Shown here piece by piece: positions 23,153 to 31,714 of a stretch of DNA of 38,502 nucleotides. Both the position numbers and the translations under genes were made by a program. The notes beneath the pieces were generated by a model, which worked only from the letters and a program-made list of their open reading frames with translations, was not told the origin of the DNA and ran no database searches. Each line of letters begins with the position of its first letter. The first letter of the stretch is position 1. This DNA is from CAYQDR01 sp964416315 (GTDB lineage Bacteria; Methylomirabilota; Methylomirabilia; Rokubacteriales; DASRDR01), in the NCBI GenBank assembly GCA_964416315.1, contig CAYQDR010000036.1, forward strand, positions 1 to 38,502, given 5' to 3'.

Positions 23153-25342
23153 ATGAACGCGCAGCCGGCGCCCGTGACGGAGTCGGCGAGGCCCGCGCGG
23201 GGGATGTACCTCGCGATCCTCTCGCTCCTCGCGGTCTCCTTCATGCTCTTCCAGATCGCCGTCCTCCGCGAGCTGCGCTTCCAGCTCAGCACCCTGTTCA
23301 CGCTCACGCCCTTCCTCTTCAGCGGGGTCATGACCTTCATCGGGCTCGGGTCGCTCGCCGCGGGGCGGGTCGTCGGGACCTCGCAGCGGATCCTCGGCTG
23401 GAGCGCCGCGCTGCTCCCCCTCATGCTCCTGCCGCTCTTCGGCGCCGTGATCACGATGCCGCAGAACATCATCGACTATTGGTCCCCGGCCTTCTCCTAC
23501 GGGACCGGGCCCTGGGTGCCGAGCACGGGCGACCTCTATCTCCGGTCGATCATCCTGGCGTTCCTCGCCGTGGCCGTGGTCGGGTACGGGCCGGTCTTCT
23601 TCCTCCAGGGCGTGATCTTCACCCTCTACTTCCGGGAGGGGCGGCAGGAGGGGATCCTCTCGAACGTCTACGCGGTGGACCTGATCGCCTCGGGGCTGGG
23701 GGCGCTCCTGGGCGGCGCGCTGAGCTTCGTCCTGACCCCGGTCCAGACGGCCGTCGCCGCCGCGGCGCTGCTCCTCGTCACGCTGTGGGTCGCGTTCCGG
23801 TACCTCGGGATCGGGCTCCCGCGCGTCGCGGTCGTGTCGGCGCTCGGGCTCGCGCTCATCGCCGTGGAGCTCGGGAGGGGCGTGCTCCAGTGGTTCGAGA
23901 CGCCTCCCTGGATGGGCAAGGAGCTGGCCTACACCCAGTGGAGCCGGTACCGCCGGATCGACGTGCTGGACTTCCCCGACCGGCTCACCGTCCTCACGGA
24001 CGGCCTCCCGTTCCACCACCACAACCGGAACGACGCGGTCCACGCCGGGCACCCGCGCGCCCTCGCGGCGTTGCTGGCGCGCGCCAACCCCGAGGTCCGG
24101 AGCGTGCTGGTCCTCGGGGCCGGGACCGGCTCGGACGTCCGCATCTTCCGCGACCTGGTCCCGCGGGACCTCCGCCTCGTCGCCGTCGAGCTCGACGGCG
24201 GCTTCGTGGACACGACGCGGGCGTTCCCGTGGCTCTGGAACTACTATCGGACGGCGGACATCGTCGTGCAGGAGGGGCGGTACTTCCTCGAGAACAGCCC
24301 GGAGACCTTCGACATCGTCCTCTACGCCTACATCGACCCTCAGTCCGCCATCTCGAACATCGGGCTCCCGGACGCCAACTTCATGTACACGGACGCCGGG
24401 CTCCGGCGCGCCTACGCGAAAGTCCGCCCCGGCGGGTACTTCGTCCTCTCGCGCGTCTACCTCGTCAACGAAGCGGACGAGTTCGTCCGGCGGCTGTCCG
24501 CGACGCTCCTGGCGGCGGGCGTGCCGCCCGCGGAGGTGCGGCTCTACCGGAGCCGCGAGACCGCGGCCTGGGGCTACTACGGGCAGCTCGCGACGATCCA
24601 CGCCCTCGTCAAGAAGGACGGCGCCCCGCCGGCCTTCGAGGACCCACGCGTGGTCCCGGTGGCCTGGGCCGACGGGGGCCGGCCGACGACCGACTTCTTC
24701 CCGCTCTCGATGGTGACGGGCGTGTGGTTCGGCATCCTCGTCGAGTTCATCCGGCAGAGCTGGCTCGGCGTCGTGCTCGTCGCCGTCGTGGTCCTGGCTC
24801 TCCTCTTCCGGATCGGGACGAGTGTCGGCCACTTCAACTTCTTCCTTCTCGGCTTCGGCTCGTTCCTCCTGGAGAGCCTCGTGCTCTTCTACAGCTTCCT
24901 CCTCATCGGCGACCCGAGCCTGAGCGCCGCGGTCGCGGTCGGCGTCTTCCTCGTGTGGAACGGCGTGGGGAGCCTCTTGTCGATGAGGTTCGAGTCCTCG
25001 CGCTGGTTCTACGCGGTCGTGCCGGTCGTGGTCGCCCTCTACGCGCTAACGGCGCCGGTCCTGAACGTCCAGACCATCACGCTCCCCGTCGGCCTCCGGA
25101 CGCTCGCATTCTCGGCGCACCTGGCGCTCGGCGGCATCGTCGCCGGCGCCATGTTCCCCATCGCCCTCCGGAGCTTCGGGCGCGAGCGCGTCAGCAGCAT
25201 GTTCTTCATCGACCTGGTGGGGTGCGCGCTCGCGCCCGTCGCGTTCTGGCTCGCGCTCTCCTTCGTCGGGATCTGGCTCGTCGGCGCGGGGGCGGTCGTG
25301 AGCTACGCCGTCGTCGGCGGGATCCTCGCAACCCGGCGCTGA
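23153..25342 (+). CDS. Membrane-embedded spermidine-synthase-like protein, paralogue 1
   Basis: A 729-residue three-part protein: about six membrane helices (residues 18-240, beginning MYLAILSLLAVSFMLFQ), a Rossmann SAM-binding domain (about 260-500), then about six more helices (510-725). The SAM motifs are VLVLGAGTGSDVRIFRD and VAVELDGGFVDTTR. At the place of the catalytic Asp region of polyamine synthases it has FDIVLYAYIDPQSA, so aminopropyl transfer to putrescine is doubtful. It is related to fused MFS/spermidine-synthase proteins but its substrate is unknown. A close paralogue lies inverted at 26737-28923, with a membrane glycosyltransferase-like gene between, 13 bases downstream of this one. 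Confidence 0.85.
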   Translation: MNAQPAPVTESARPARGMYLAILSLLAVSFMLFQIAVLRELRFQLSTLFTLTPFLFSGVMTFIGLGSLAAGRVVGTSQRILGWSAALLPLMLLPLFGAVITMPQNIIDYWSPAFSYGTGPWVPSTGDLYLRSIILAFLAVAVVGYGPVFFLQGVIFTLYFREGRQEGILSNVYAVDLIASGLGALLGGALSFVLTPVQTAVAAAALLLVTLWVAFRYLGIGLPRVAVVSALGLALIAVELGRGVLQWFETPPWMGKELAYTQWSRYRRIDVLDFPDRLTVLTDGLPFHHHNRNDAVHAGHPRALAALLARANPEVRSVLVLGAGTGSDVRIFRDLVPRDLRLVAVELDGGFVDTTRAFPWLWNYYRTADIVVQEGRYFLENSPETFDIVLYAYIDPQSAISNIGLPDANFMYTDAGLRRAYAKVRPGGYFVLSRVYLVNEADEFVRRLSATLLAAGVPPAEVRLYRSRETAAWGYYGQLATIHALVKKDGAPPAFEDPRVVPVAWADGGRPTTDFFPLSMVTGVWFGILVEFIRQSWLGVVLVAVVVLALLFRIGTSVGHFNFFLLGFGSFLLESLVLFYSFLLIGDPSLSAAVAVGVFLVWNGVGSLLSMRFESSRWFYAVVPVVVALYALTAPVLNVQTITLPVGLRTLAFSAHLALGGIVAGAMFPIALRSFGRERVSSMFFIDLVGCALAPVAFWLALSFVGIWLVGAGAVVSYAVVGGILATRR

Positions 25343-25355
25343 GGGTCGCGGCGCC

Positions 25356-26696
25356 ATGGGGCGCGTGCGCGCCGCGACCGGGTCGACCGCTCGGCCCGTC
25401 CGACGGGCGCTGCTGCTCGTCGTCGCCTGCCTCCTGATCTACAACGCCAATCTCCGGGAGACGAGCTCCGGGGACACCGCCGGGATGCGGCTTCTGCCGG
25501 CCATCATCGTCCTGGAGCACCGCCTCTCTCTCGACAGCTTCTTCCGCGGCTACCCGCCGGGGCAGGAGCTCCCCTACTGGGTCCAGCGCGCCAGCGGGCA
25601 CTATCTCTCCTCGTACCCCATCCTCCCGGCACTCCTCGCCGTCCCGGTCTATGCGCTGCCGGTCTACCTCTTCGGCGCCGAGTCGTGGGCCTTCGTCAAC
25701 CTGCTCTCGAAGGCCAGCGCGTCCCTCTTCGCCGCGCTCTCCGTGCTGCTCGTCTACCTGACGATTCGCAGGCTCACGCCGGACCCTCCCGCGCTCCGGA
25801 TCGCCGCCGTGTACGCCGTCGGGACCTCGACGTGGTCGATCGCGAGCCAGGGGCTGTGGGGCCACGGCCCCGCGCAGCTGTTCCTGGCGGCGGCCCTCTA
25901 CGCCACCCTCCGTGCCGACGCCGGCCCGCGCGTCTTTCACGCGGTCGGCCTCGCCACGGGGCTGATGGTGGCGACCCGCCCGGGGACCGCGTTGATGGCG
26001 CTCGCCCTGCTCGCGTACGTGTGGCACCGCGACCGGCGGGCCGGGTGCTGGTCCGCGCTCCTCTTCGCCACCGTCGCGCTCGCGGTCGTCTGGCACAATC
26101 TCGCGACCTTCGGATCGGTCGGCGGAGGCTACGTGGAGCTCCACGCGACGCACGCCACGCGCCACGGCGTCGAGGGGGCCTTCGCCAGCCCCCTCGGTCA
26201 AGGGCTCCTCGGCCTTCTGGTCAGCCCGAGCCGCGGGCTGCTCGTGTATTCGCCGGTCCTGCTCTTCGCGTTCGTCGGGATGCTCCTCGCCCTCGCCGAG
26301 CGCCGGCCGCCGTTCTACGGCTACCTCGCCGCGGGGTTCCTGGCCAGCCTCCTCATGCTCGCCAAGTACTCGGTGTGGTGGGGGGGCCAGTCCTTCGGCC
26401 CTCGGCTCCCGACGGACTTCCTGCCAGCGCTCGTCGTCTTCCTGGTGCCCGTGCTGGAGCGCCTCCGGCGGGCGCGGCTCGGCCAGGCCGCTTTCGCGTC
26501 GCTGTTCGCCGTGTCGGTCGCCGTTCAGGTCGTCGGCGCCTTCTACTACCCCTCGCGCCGCGACGTCGACTGGAACACGAGCCCCCGGGACGTCGATTTC
26601 GCCCACGAGCGCCTGTGGGACTGGAGGGACCCGCAGCTTCTTCGGCTCCTGGCGAACGGTCCCCGCCCGCCCGGCTTCGGCTTGCCTCCGCCGTAG
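25356..26696 (+). CDS. GT-C-like membrane glycosyltransferase (PMT/ArnT-type)
   Basis: A 446-residue membrane protein with about nine or ten hydrophobic segments. The first outer loop has the acidic pattern expected of GT-C enzymes (YNANLRETSSGDTAGMR, with an Asp after the first helix) and then YLSSYPILPALLAVPVYALP. Later segments include WWGGQSFGPRLPTDFLPAL. Such enzymes move sugars from a polyprenyl-phosphate carrier to a lipid or protein outside the membrane. It starts 13 bases after paralogue 1 and is probably co-transcribed with it. It converges with paralogue 2. Donor and acceptor are unknown. Assignment to GT-C is by pattern, not by a decisive motif. Confidence 0.7.
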   Translation: MGRVRAATGSTARPVRRALLLVVACLLIYNANLRETSSGDTAGMRLLPAIIVLEHRLSLDSFFRGYPPGQELPYWVQRASGHYLSSYPILPALLAVPVYALPVYLFGAESWAFVNLLSKASASLFAALSVLLVYLTIRRLTPDPPALRIAAVYAVGTSTWSIASQGLWGHGPAQLFLAAALYATLRADAGPRVFHAVGLATGLMVATRPGTALMALALLAYVWHRDRRAGCWSALLFATVALAVVWHNLATFGSVGGGYVELHATHATRHGVEGAFASPLGQGLLGLLVSPSRGLLVYSPVLLFAFVGMLLALAERRPPFYGYLAAGFLASLLMLAKYSVWWGGQSFGPRLPTDFLPALVVFLVPVLERLRRARLGQAAFASLFAVSVAVQVVGAFYYPSRRDVDWNTSPRDVDFAHERLWDWRDPQLLRLLANGPRPPGFGLPPP

Positions 26697-26736
26697 CCAC
26701 GCGCAGGGGGTCACCCCTGGCGTGCCCTGTGCCTCC

Positions 26737-28923
26737 TCAGCGTCGCAGCGCGAGAACCGTGCCGACCACGGCGTAGCTCGCCACGGCGCCGAGGCCGACC
26801 GGCCAGAGGCCGGCCACGCTCAGCGCCAGCCAGAAGGCGACGGGCGCCAGGGCGCAGCCCACCAGGTCGATGGCGAACATGCTGCTGACGCGCTCGCGCC
26901 CGAAGCTCCGGAGGGCGATGGGGAACATGGCGCCGGCGACGATTCCGCCCAGCGCCAGGTGCGCCGAGAACGCGAGGGTCCGGGCGGCGACGGAGAGCGT
27001 GATCGTCTGGACGTTCAGCATCGGCGCGGTGACGGCGTAGAGGGCCACCGAGAGCGGCACGGCGGCATAGAACCAGCGTGAGGCCTCGAAGCGCACCGAC
27101 AGGAGGCTCCCGACCCCGTTCCAGAGGAGGAAGACGCCCACCGCCACCGCGGCGCTCAGGTTCGGGTCCCCGAGGAGGAGAAAGCTGTTGAAGAGGACGA
27201 GGCTCTCGAGGAGGAAGGACCCGAACCCCAGGAGGAAGAAGCTCGCGTGCCCGAGGCTCGTGGCGAGGCGGACGAGGAGGGCGAGCGCCACGACGCCGGC
27301 GAGGATCAGGGTCGGCAGGCTCCGCTTCACGAATCCGACCAGCGTGCCGAACCACACCCCCGTCACCATCGACAGGGGGAAGAGGTCGGTCGTCGGTCGC
27401 CCGCCCTCGGACCACGCCAGGGGCATGATCCGAGGGTCGCTCAGCTCCGGCAGCGCGCCGTCCTTCCGGACGAGCACGTGGATCGTCGACAGCTCGCCGT
27501 AGTACCCCCACGCCACGCTCCCGCGCGTCCGATAGAGCCGGACCTCCTCCCGGGGAACCCCGGCGGCCCGGAGCGTCGCGCACAGGCGTCGCACGAACTC
27601 CTCGGTCTCCCGGACGAAGAAGACGCGCGTGATCAAGAGGTAGCCGCCCGGGCGGACCCTGGCGTACGCGCGCCGCAGGCCGGCGTCCGTGTACATGAAG
27701 TTCGCGTCGGGGAGGCCGATGTTGGAGACCGCGGACTGGGGGTCGATGTAGGCGTAGAGGATCATGTCGAACGTCGCCGGGCTGTTCTCGAGAAAGTACC
27801 GGCCTTCCTGCACGAGGATGTCCGCCGTCCGGTAATACGTCCAGAGCCACGGGAACGCGCGCGCCGTCTCGACGAACCCCTCGTCCAGCTCGACGGCCAC
27901 GATGCGGACGTCCTGCGGGACGAGATGCCGGAAGATGCGCACGTCGGACCCCGTGCCCGACCCGAGGATGAGCACGTCCTGGATCGCCCCGTCGGCCTGC
28001 GCGACGAGCCGGGCAGGGAGGGCGCGCGGATCCCGCGCGTGGCGCACGTCCTGCTTCCGGTACTCGTGGAACAGGATGCCGTCGGCGAACACCGACAGGA
28101 TCTGGGGGTGGTCCACCACGTCGATCCGCCGGTAGCGGCTCCAGTGCGAGTACGCGTGCCCCTGGCCGAGCCAGCGCGGGCCCTCGAGGCGCTCGAGGGC
28201 CCCCGTCACGTGCTCGGCGCCGATCAGGCCCAGGGTGACGAGCGACGCGGCCGCGACGAGCGCCGGCGGCGGGCGGAAGGCGGGGCCGGACACCCAGAGG
28301 GTGAGCAGGAACAAGGCCGCCGCCGCGATCACCATCTGAACCGGGGTCAGGACGAAGTTCAGCCCGCCGCCGAGGAGGGCGCCGGCCCCCGACGCGATGA
28401 GGTCGACGGCGTACACGTTCGAGAGGATCCCCGTCTGGCGACCTTCGCGGAAATACAGGGCGAAGATCAGACCCTGGAGGAAGAAGACGGGACCGTAGCC
28501 GGCCAGCGCCGCGGCGAGGAAGGCCAGGATGATCGAGCGGAGGTAGACGTCCCCCGCGCCCGGCGGCGGCGGGCCGGCCGCGTACGCGAACGCCGCGGAG
28601 CCGTGGTCGATCAGCTCCTGCGGGAGCGCGATGATGAGGGCGAAGGCCGGCAGGAGCATGACGGGCAGCAGCGCGACGGCCCCGCCCAGGACCCGCTGCC
28701 CCCGCGGTCCGATGCGCCCGGCGGCCAGCGAGCCGAGGCCGATGAACGTGAGGACGCCGCTGAAGAGGAACGGGGTCAGGGTGAAGATGGTGCTGAGCTG
28801 GAAGCGGAGCTGTCGGAGGATCGCGATCTGGAAGAGCATGAACGAGACGGCGAGGAGCGACAGGATCGCGAGGTACATCCGCAACCCTGGCATCTCCGCC
28901 CGTGCCCTCACGGCCGCATCCAT
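26737..28923 (-). CDS. Membrane-embedded spermidine-synthase-like protein, paralogue 2
   Basis: A 728-residue protein with the same three-part layout as paralogue 1 and long identical stretches, for example in LSLLAVSFMLFQIA, TLTPFLFSGV, SNVYAVDLIASG and IGLPDANFMYTDAGLRRAYA. SAM motifs are VLILGSGTGSDVRIFRH and VAVELDEGFVETAR, and the same FDMILYAYIDPQSA replaces the polyamine-synthase active-site segment. The start MDAAVRA at 28923 is set by the 12-base motif conserved upstream of both paralogues; a frame extends to 28965 through that motif. It is convergent with the glycosyltransferase gene (40 bases apart). The pair arose by duplication, with enough divergence to suggest separate roles. 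Confidence 0.85.
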   Translation of the reverse strand: MDAAVRARAEMPGLRMYLAILSLLAVSFMLFQIAILRQLRFQLSTIFTLTPFLFSGVLTFIGLGSLAAGRIGPRGQRVLGGAVALLPVMLLPAFALIIALPQELIDHGSAAFAYAAGPPPPGAGDVYLRSIILAFLAAALAGYGPVFFLQGLIFALYFREGRQTGILSNVYAVDLIASGAGALLGGGLNFVLTPVQMVIAAAALFLLTLWVSGPAFRPPPALVAAASLVTLGLIGAEHVTGALERLEGPRWLGQGHAYSHWSRYRRIDVVDHPQILSVFADGILFHEYRKQDVRHARDPRALPARLVAQADGAIQDVLILGSGTGSDVRIFRHLVPQDVRIVAVELDEGFVETARAFPWLWTYYRTADILVQEGRYFLENSPATFDMILYAYIDPQSAVSNIGLPDANFMYTDAGLRRAYARVRPGGYLLITRVFFVRETEEFVRRLCATLRAAGVPREEVRLYRTRGSVAWGYYGELSTIHVLVRKDGALPELSDPRIMPLAWSEGGRPTTDLFPLSMVTGVWFGTLVGFVKRSLPTLILAGVVALALLVRLATSLGHASFFLLGFGSFLLESLVLFNSFLLLGDPNLSAAVAVGVFLLWNGVGSLLSVRFEASRWFYAAVPLSVALYAVTAPMLNVQTITLSVAARTLAFSAHLALGGIVAGAMFPIALRSFGRERVSSMFAIDLVGCALAPVAFWLALSVAGLWPVGLGAVASYAVVGTVLALRR

Positions 28924-28929
28924 GCCGTA

Positions 28930-28941
28930 CCACGATACACC
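28930..28941 (-). promoter_or_regulatory. Start-proximal 12-base motif shared with the paralogue (copy 2)
   Basis: On the minus strand GGTGTATCGTGG, ending 6 bases before ATG 28923, identical in sequence and spacing to 23135-23146. Flanking bases differ more, so selection on this block is plausible. Confidence 0.5.
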
Positions 28942-29066
28942 GATGGCCCGGCCGGGCGGAAACAACGCCGGGCTCGGTGCTCTCTACCGGGGGCGGACGG
29001 ACTGCGGTGGGGCGGATGGCGGCGCGGCGACACACCCTGCGGGGATGCGGATTCGAGCTCCTGTGA

Positions 29067-30182
29067 TCAGTGCGGGCCGACGACCTCCGTCAGCCGGATG
29101 CCGGTCTGCGACGTGTCGCCGCTGACCACCGGCAGGCCTGCCCGGTGCCAGCCGGCGGTGCCGCCGGCCAGGTTGTAGACCAGGGGAAAGTCGGCCTGTT
29201 TGAGGAACTGCGCCGCCCGGTGCGAGCGCACGCCGCTGCGGCAGACCACCAGCGCCGCGCAGTTGCTGGGGACCTCCGACAGCCGCGTGGCCAGCTCCGA
29301 CTGCGGGATGTGGTGCGCGCCCGGGATGTGCATGTGCTGCCATTCCTCGTCCTCGCGCACGTCCAGCAGCCACCACTCGCCGCTGTCGATCTTCGGCCGC
29401 GCCTGATCGAAGGTCACGTCCTGGACGTGCGCCAGCGGGTGGCGGAGCATCGCCCAGCTCATCGGCGCCGCGCCGCGGTTGGTGGCGAGGATGGCCTCCA
29501 TGTTCAGCGGCCTGGCCGGACGGGAGGCGGTCAACTCGCGGATGAACTCTTCCTTCGTGGGCAGCAGCAGCATCGGGTTGAAGCGCCGCTCGAAGCCGAT
29601 GGTCGAGCTCGGCCGGCCACACATGCCGCGCCCGCACGAGCCCTCGAAGTGCGCCGGGAACACCTCCACGTAATCCTCGAGACCGAGCAGCCGCCGGTTG
29701 CTGTCGTACTGCTGTCCGGCGGCGTCTGGCCCACCGAAGTCTGGCCGACCGACGTCGCCCACGAAGAGGCAGTCGCCCGTCAACACCATCGACGGCAGCG
29801 GGCTGCGCGGCGGGTTCGTGATGAGCAGCGAGACGGACTCCGGGCGGTGGCCGGGGGTGTGCAGCACCTCCAGCATCACCGGGCCGAGCTCGAGCTTCTG
29901 CCTGTCGCGCAGCGTCTCGAAGGGGAACAGGACGTCGGCGGCCTCGTGCAGCGAGACCGGCGCGCCGGTCTCGCCCGAGAGGCGGCGATTGCCGGAGACG
30001 TGGTCGGCGTGCAGGTGAGTGTCGATGATGTAGCGCAGCGTCATGCCGCGGTTTTCCATGACGTCCAGGTAGGGCTGGATGTCCAGGCCCGCATCGATGA
30101 CGGCGCACTCGTGGGAAGCGCGCGACGCCACGATGTAGGACGAACAGCCGCAATCCTCGTTCAAGATCTGCTTGAAATACAT
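29067..30182 (-). CDS. Metallo-beta-lactamase/rhodanese fusion, persulfide dioxygenase-like
   Basis: A 371-residue two-domain protein. Residues 1-240 are a glyoxalase-II-type metallo-beta-lactamase with HLHADH (H56, H58, D60, H61), HTPGH near 108-112, and GDCLFVGDVGRPD. This is the ETHE1-like layout, which binds a single iron and oxidises persulfides to sulfite. Residues about 260-355 are a rhodanese domain with active-site CRSGVRS. Fusions of this kind process sulfane sulfur from sulfide or cysteine breakdown. The extra loop CGRGMCGRPS around residue 185 is notable. It stands alone on the minus strand, 76 bases after the stop of the next operon's last gene upstream. ATG 30182 has no ribosome site but a TACCTT 6 bases upstream. 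Confidence 0.9.
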   Translation of the reverse strand: MYFKQILNEDCGCSSYIVASRASHECAVIDAGLDIQPYLDVMENRGMTLRYIIDTHLHADHVSGNRRLSGETGAPVSLHEAADVLFPFETLRDRQKLELGPVMLEVLHTPGHRPESVSLLITNPPRSPLPSMVLTGDCLFVGDVGRPDFGGPDAAGQQYDSNRRLLGLEDYVEVFPAHFEGSCGRGMCGRPSSTIGFERRFNPMLLLPTKEEFIRELTASRPARPLNMEAILATNRGAAPMSWAMLRHPLAHVQDVTFDQARPKIDSGEWWLLDVREDEEWQHMHIPGAHHIPQSELATRLSEVPSNCAALVVCRSGVRSHRAAQFLKQADFPLVYNLAGGTAGWHRAGLPVVSGDTSQTGIRLTEVVGPH

Positions 30183-30258
30183 GGGGCCAAGGTACGGCGG
30201 CGCAGGCGGTTCGTCAATGGGTACGTTCCCTGCCGGGGGGTCGGCGTGGTGGTCGCGG

Positions 30259-30960
30259 TCAGACCCCGAGGAAGCGGCGGCGGAGGGCGGCGTCGGCGGC
30301 GAGCTCGGGGGACGTCCCCGTCCAGACGACGCGGCCCTTCTCGATGATGTAGTGGCGGTCGGCGAGGCGCGTGAGCGCCTCGACGTTCTTGTCGATCAGG
30401 AGGATCGACTGCCCGGCCGCCTTCAGGCGTGCCAGACACCGCCAGATCTGCGCGCGCACGAGCGGGGCGAGGCCCTCGGTCGCCTCGTCGAGGACGAGGA
30501 GCCGGGGGTTGGTCATCAGGGCCCGGCCGATCGCCAGCATCTGCTGCTCGCCGCCGGAGAGCGTCGCGCCCATGGCGCGCTGCCGCGCCGCGAGCGCCGG
30601 GAACAGCTCGAGGACGCGGTCGAGCGTCCACGGCTCCCGCGCTTCGTGCCGGTTCGCGGCGGTCGCGACCAGGTTCTCGCGCACGGTCAGGTTCGGGAAG
30701 ACCTGCCGCCCTTCGGGGACCAGGCCCACGCCCGCCTGGGCGACCCGGTAGGACGGGAGCCCCTGGATCGGCCGCCCGTCGAGGAGCACCTGGCCCGTGC
30801 GGGGCGGGGCGAGCCCCATGATCGAGCGGACGGTCGTCGTCTTGCCGACGCCGTTCCGGCCGAGGAGCGTGACCACCTCGCCTGCCGCCACGCGGAGGCT
30901 CACCCCGAAGAGGACCTGGCTCGGGCCGTAGCAGGTCTCGACCTCCCGCAGCTCAAGCAC
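30259..30960 (-). CDS. livF: Liv-type ABC transporter ATP-binding protein LivF (operon 2)
   Basis: A 233-residue ATPase: Walker A GRNGVGKTT, signature LSGGEQQM, Walker B LLVLDEATEGLAP, and VGLVPEGRQVFPNLTVREN typical of LivF. The switch region reads LLIDKNVEAL, where most relatives have VEQN. It starts with GTG 30960, overlapping the livG stop by 8 bases, with GGAGGAG just upstream. It is the last gene of operon 2 on the minus strand. Confidence 0.92.
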   Translation of the reverse strand: MLELREVETCYGPSQVLFGVSLRVAAGEVVTLLGRNGVGKTTTVRSIMGLAPPRTGQVLLDGRPIQGLPSYRVAQAGVGLVPEGRQVFPNLTVRENLVATAANRHEAREPWTLDRVLELFPALAARQRAMGATLSGGEQQMLAIGRALMTNPRLLVLDEATEGLAPLVRAQIWRCLARLKAAGQSILLIDKNVEALTRLADRHYIIEKGRVVWTGTSPELAADAALRRRFLGV

Positions 30961-31714
30961 CGGCGGGCTCCTCCTCGCCGAGGTACGCGCGGTGCACCTC
31001 GGGGTGCGCGCGGATCGCCTCCGGCGGGCCGCTCGCGATCACGCGGCCGTAGACCAGGACCGTGATCCGGTCGGCGAGCGAGAAGACCGCGTCCATGTCG
31101 TGCTCGACGAGGAGCAGGGCATAGGGGCCACGGAGCCGGCGGAGGAGCTCGACCATCCGCTCCGAGTCCTCGCGCCCCATGCCGGCGGTGGGCTCGTCGA
31201 GGAGGAGCGCGCGCGGGCCCGTGGCGAGCGCCATCGCGATCTCGAGCTGGCGCTGCTCGCCGTGGGCGAGGTCGCGCGCCGGGACGTCGGCGCGCCCGGC
31301 GAGCCCCACCTCGGCGAGCGCGGCCCGCGCCGGCTCCTGGAGGGCGGCCTCGCGGCGCGCGTCCCGCCAGAAGCGGAAGCTGTGGCCGGCATGCGCCTGG
31401 GCGGCGAGGGCGACGTTGTCGAGCGCGGTGAAGTCCGGGAGGATGCTCGTGACCTGGAACGAGCGCGCGAGCCCGAGCGCGGACCGCGCGTGGACGGGGA
31501 GCGCCGTCACGTCGGCCCCGGCGAAGCGGATCCGTCCGGCGTCGGGCCGGAGCTCGCCGGCGAGCTGGGCGATGAGGGTGGTCTTGCCCGCGCCGTTGGG
31601 ACCGATCACGGCGTGGATCTCCCCTGGCCGGACGGTGAGGCTGACGTGGTCCGTCGCCACGATCCCGCCGAAGCGCTTGAGGAGCCCCTCGGTTTCGAGG
31701 AGCGACTCAGGCAT
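30953..31714 (-). CDS. livG: Liv-type ABC transporter ATP-binding protein LivG (operon 2)
   Basis: A 253-residue ATPase with canonical motifs: Walker A GPNGAGKTT, signature region LAHGEQRQLEIA, Walker B LLLDEPTAGMG and switch LLVEHDMDAVF. Unlike LivG of operon 1, its signature is regular. It overlaps livM by 8 bases at its start and livF by 8 at its end, indicating tight coupling. Confidence 0.92.
   Translation of the reverse strand: MPESLLETEGLLKRFGGIVATDHVSLTVRPGEIHAVIGPNGAGKTTLIAQLAGELRPDAGRIRFAGADVTALPVHARSALGLARSFQVTSILPDFTALDNVALAAQAHAGHSFRFWRDARREAALQEPARAALAEVGLAGRADVPARDLAHGEQRQLEIAMALATGPRALLLDEPTAGMGREDSERMVELLRRLRGPYALLLVEHDMDAVFSLADRITVLVYGRVIASGPPEAIRAHPEVHRAYLGEEEPAGA

Noticed and set aside
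23153..25342. Annotation as spermidine synthase (speE)
   Set aside because: Only the SAM-fold is shared; the active-site segment differs and two membrane domains are added, so a polyamine function is not supported.
23153..28923. Inverted paralogues as ends of a composite transposon around the glycosyltransferase
   Set aside because: The repeats are diverged coding genes without transposase, terminal inverted repeats or target duplications; gene duplication is the simpler reading.
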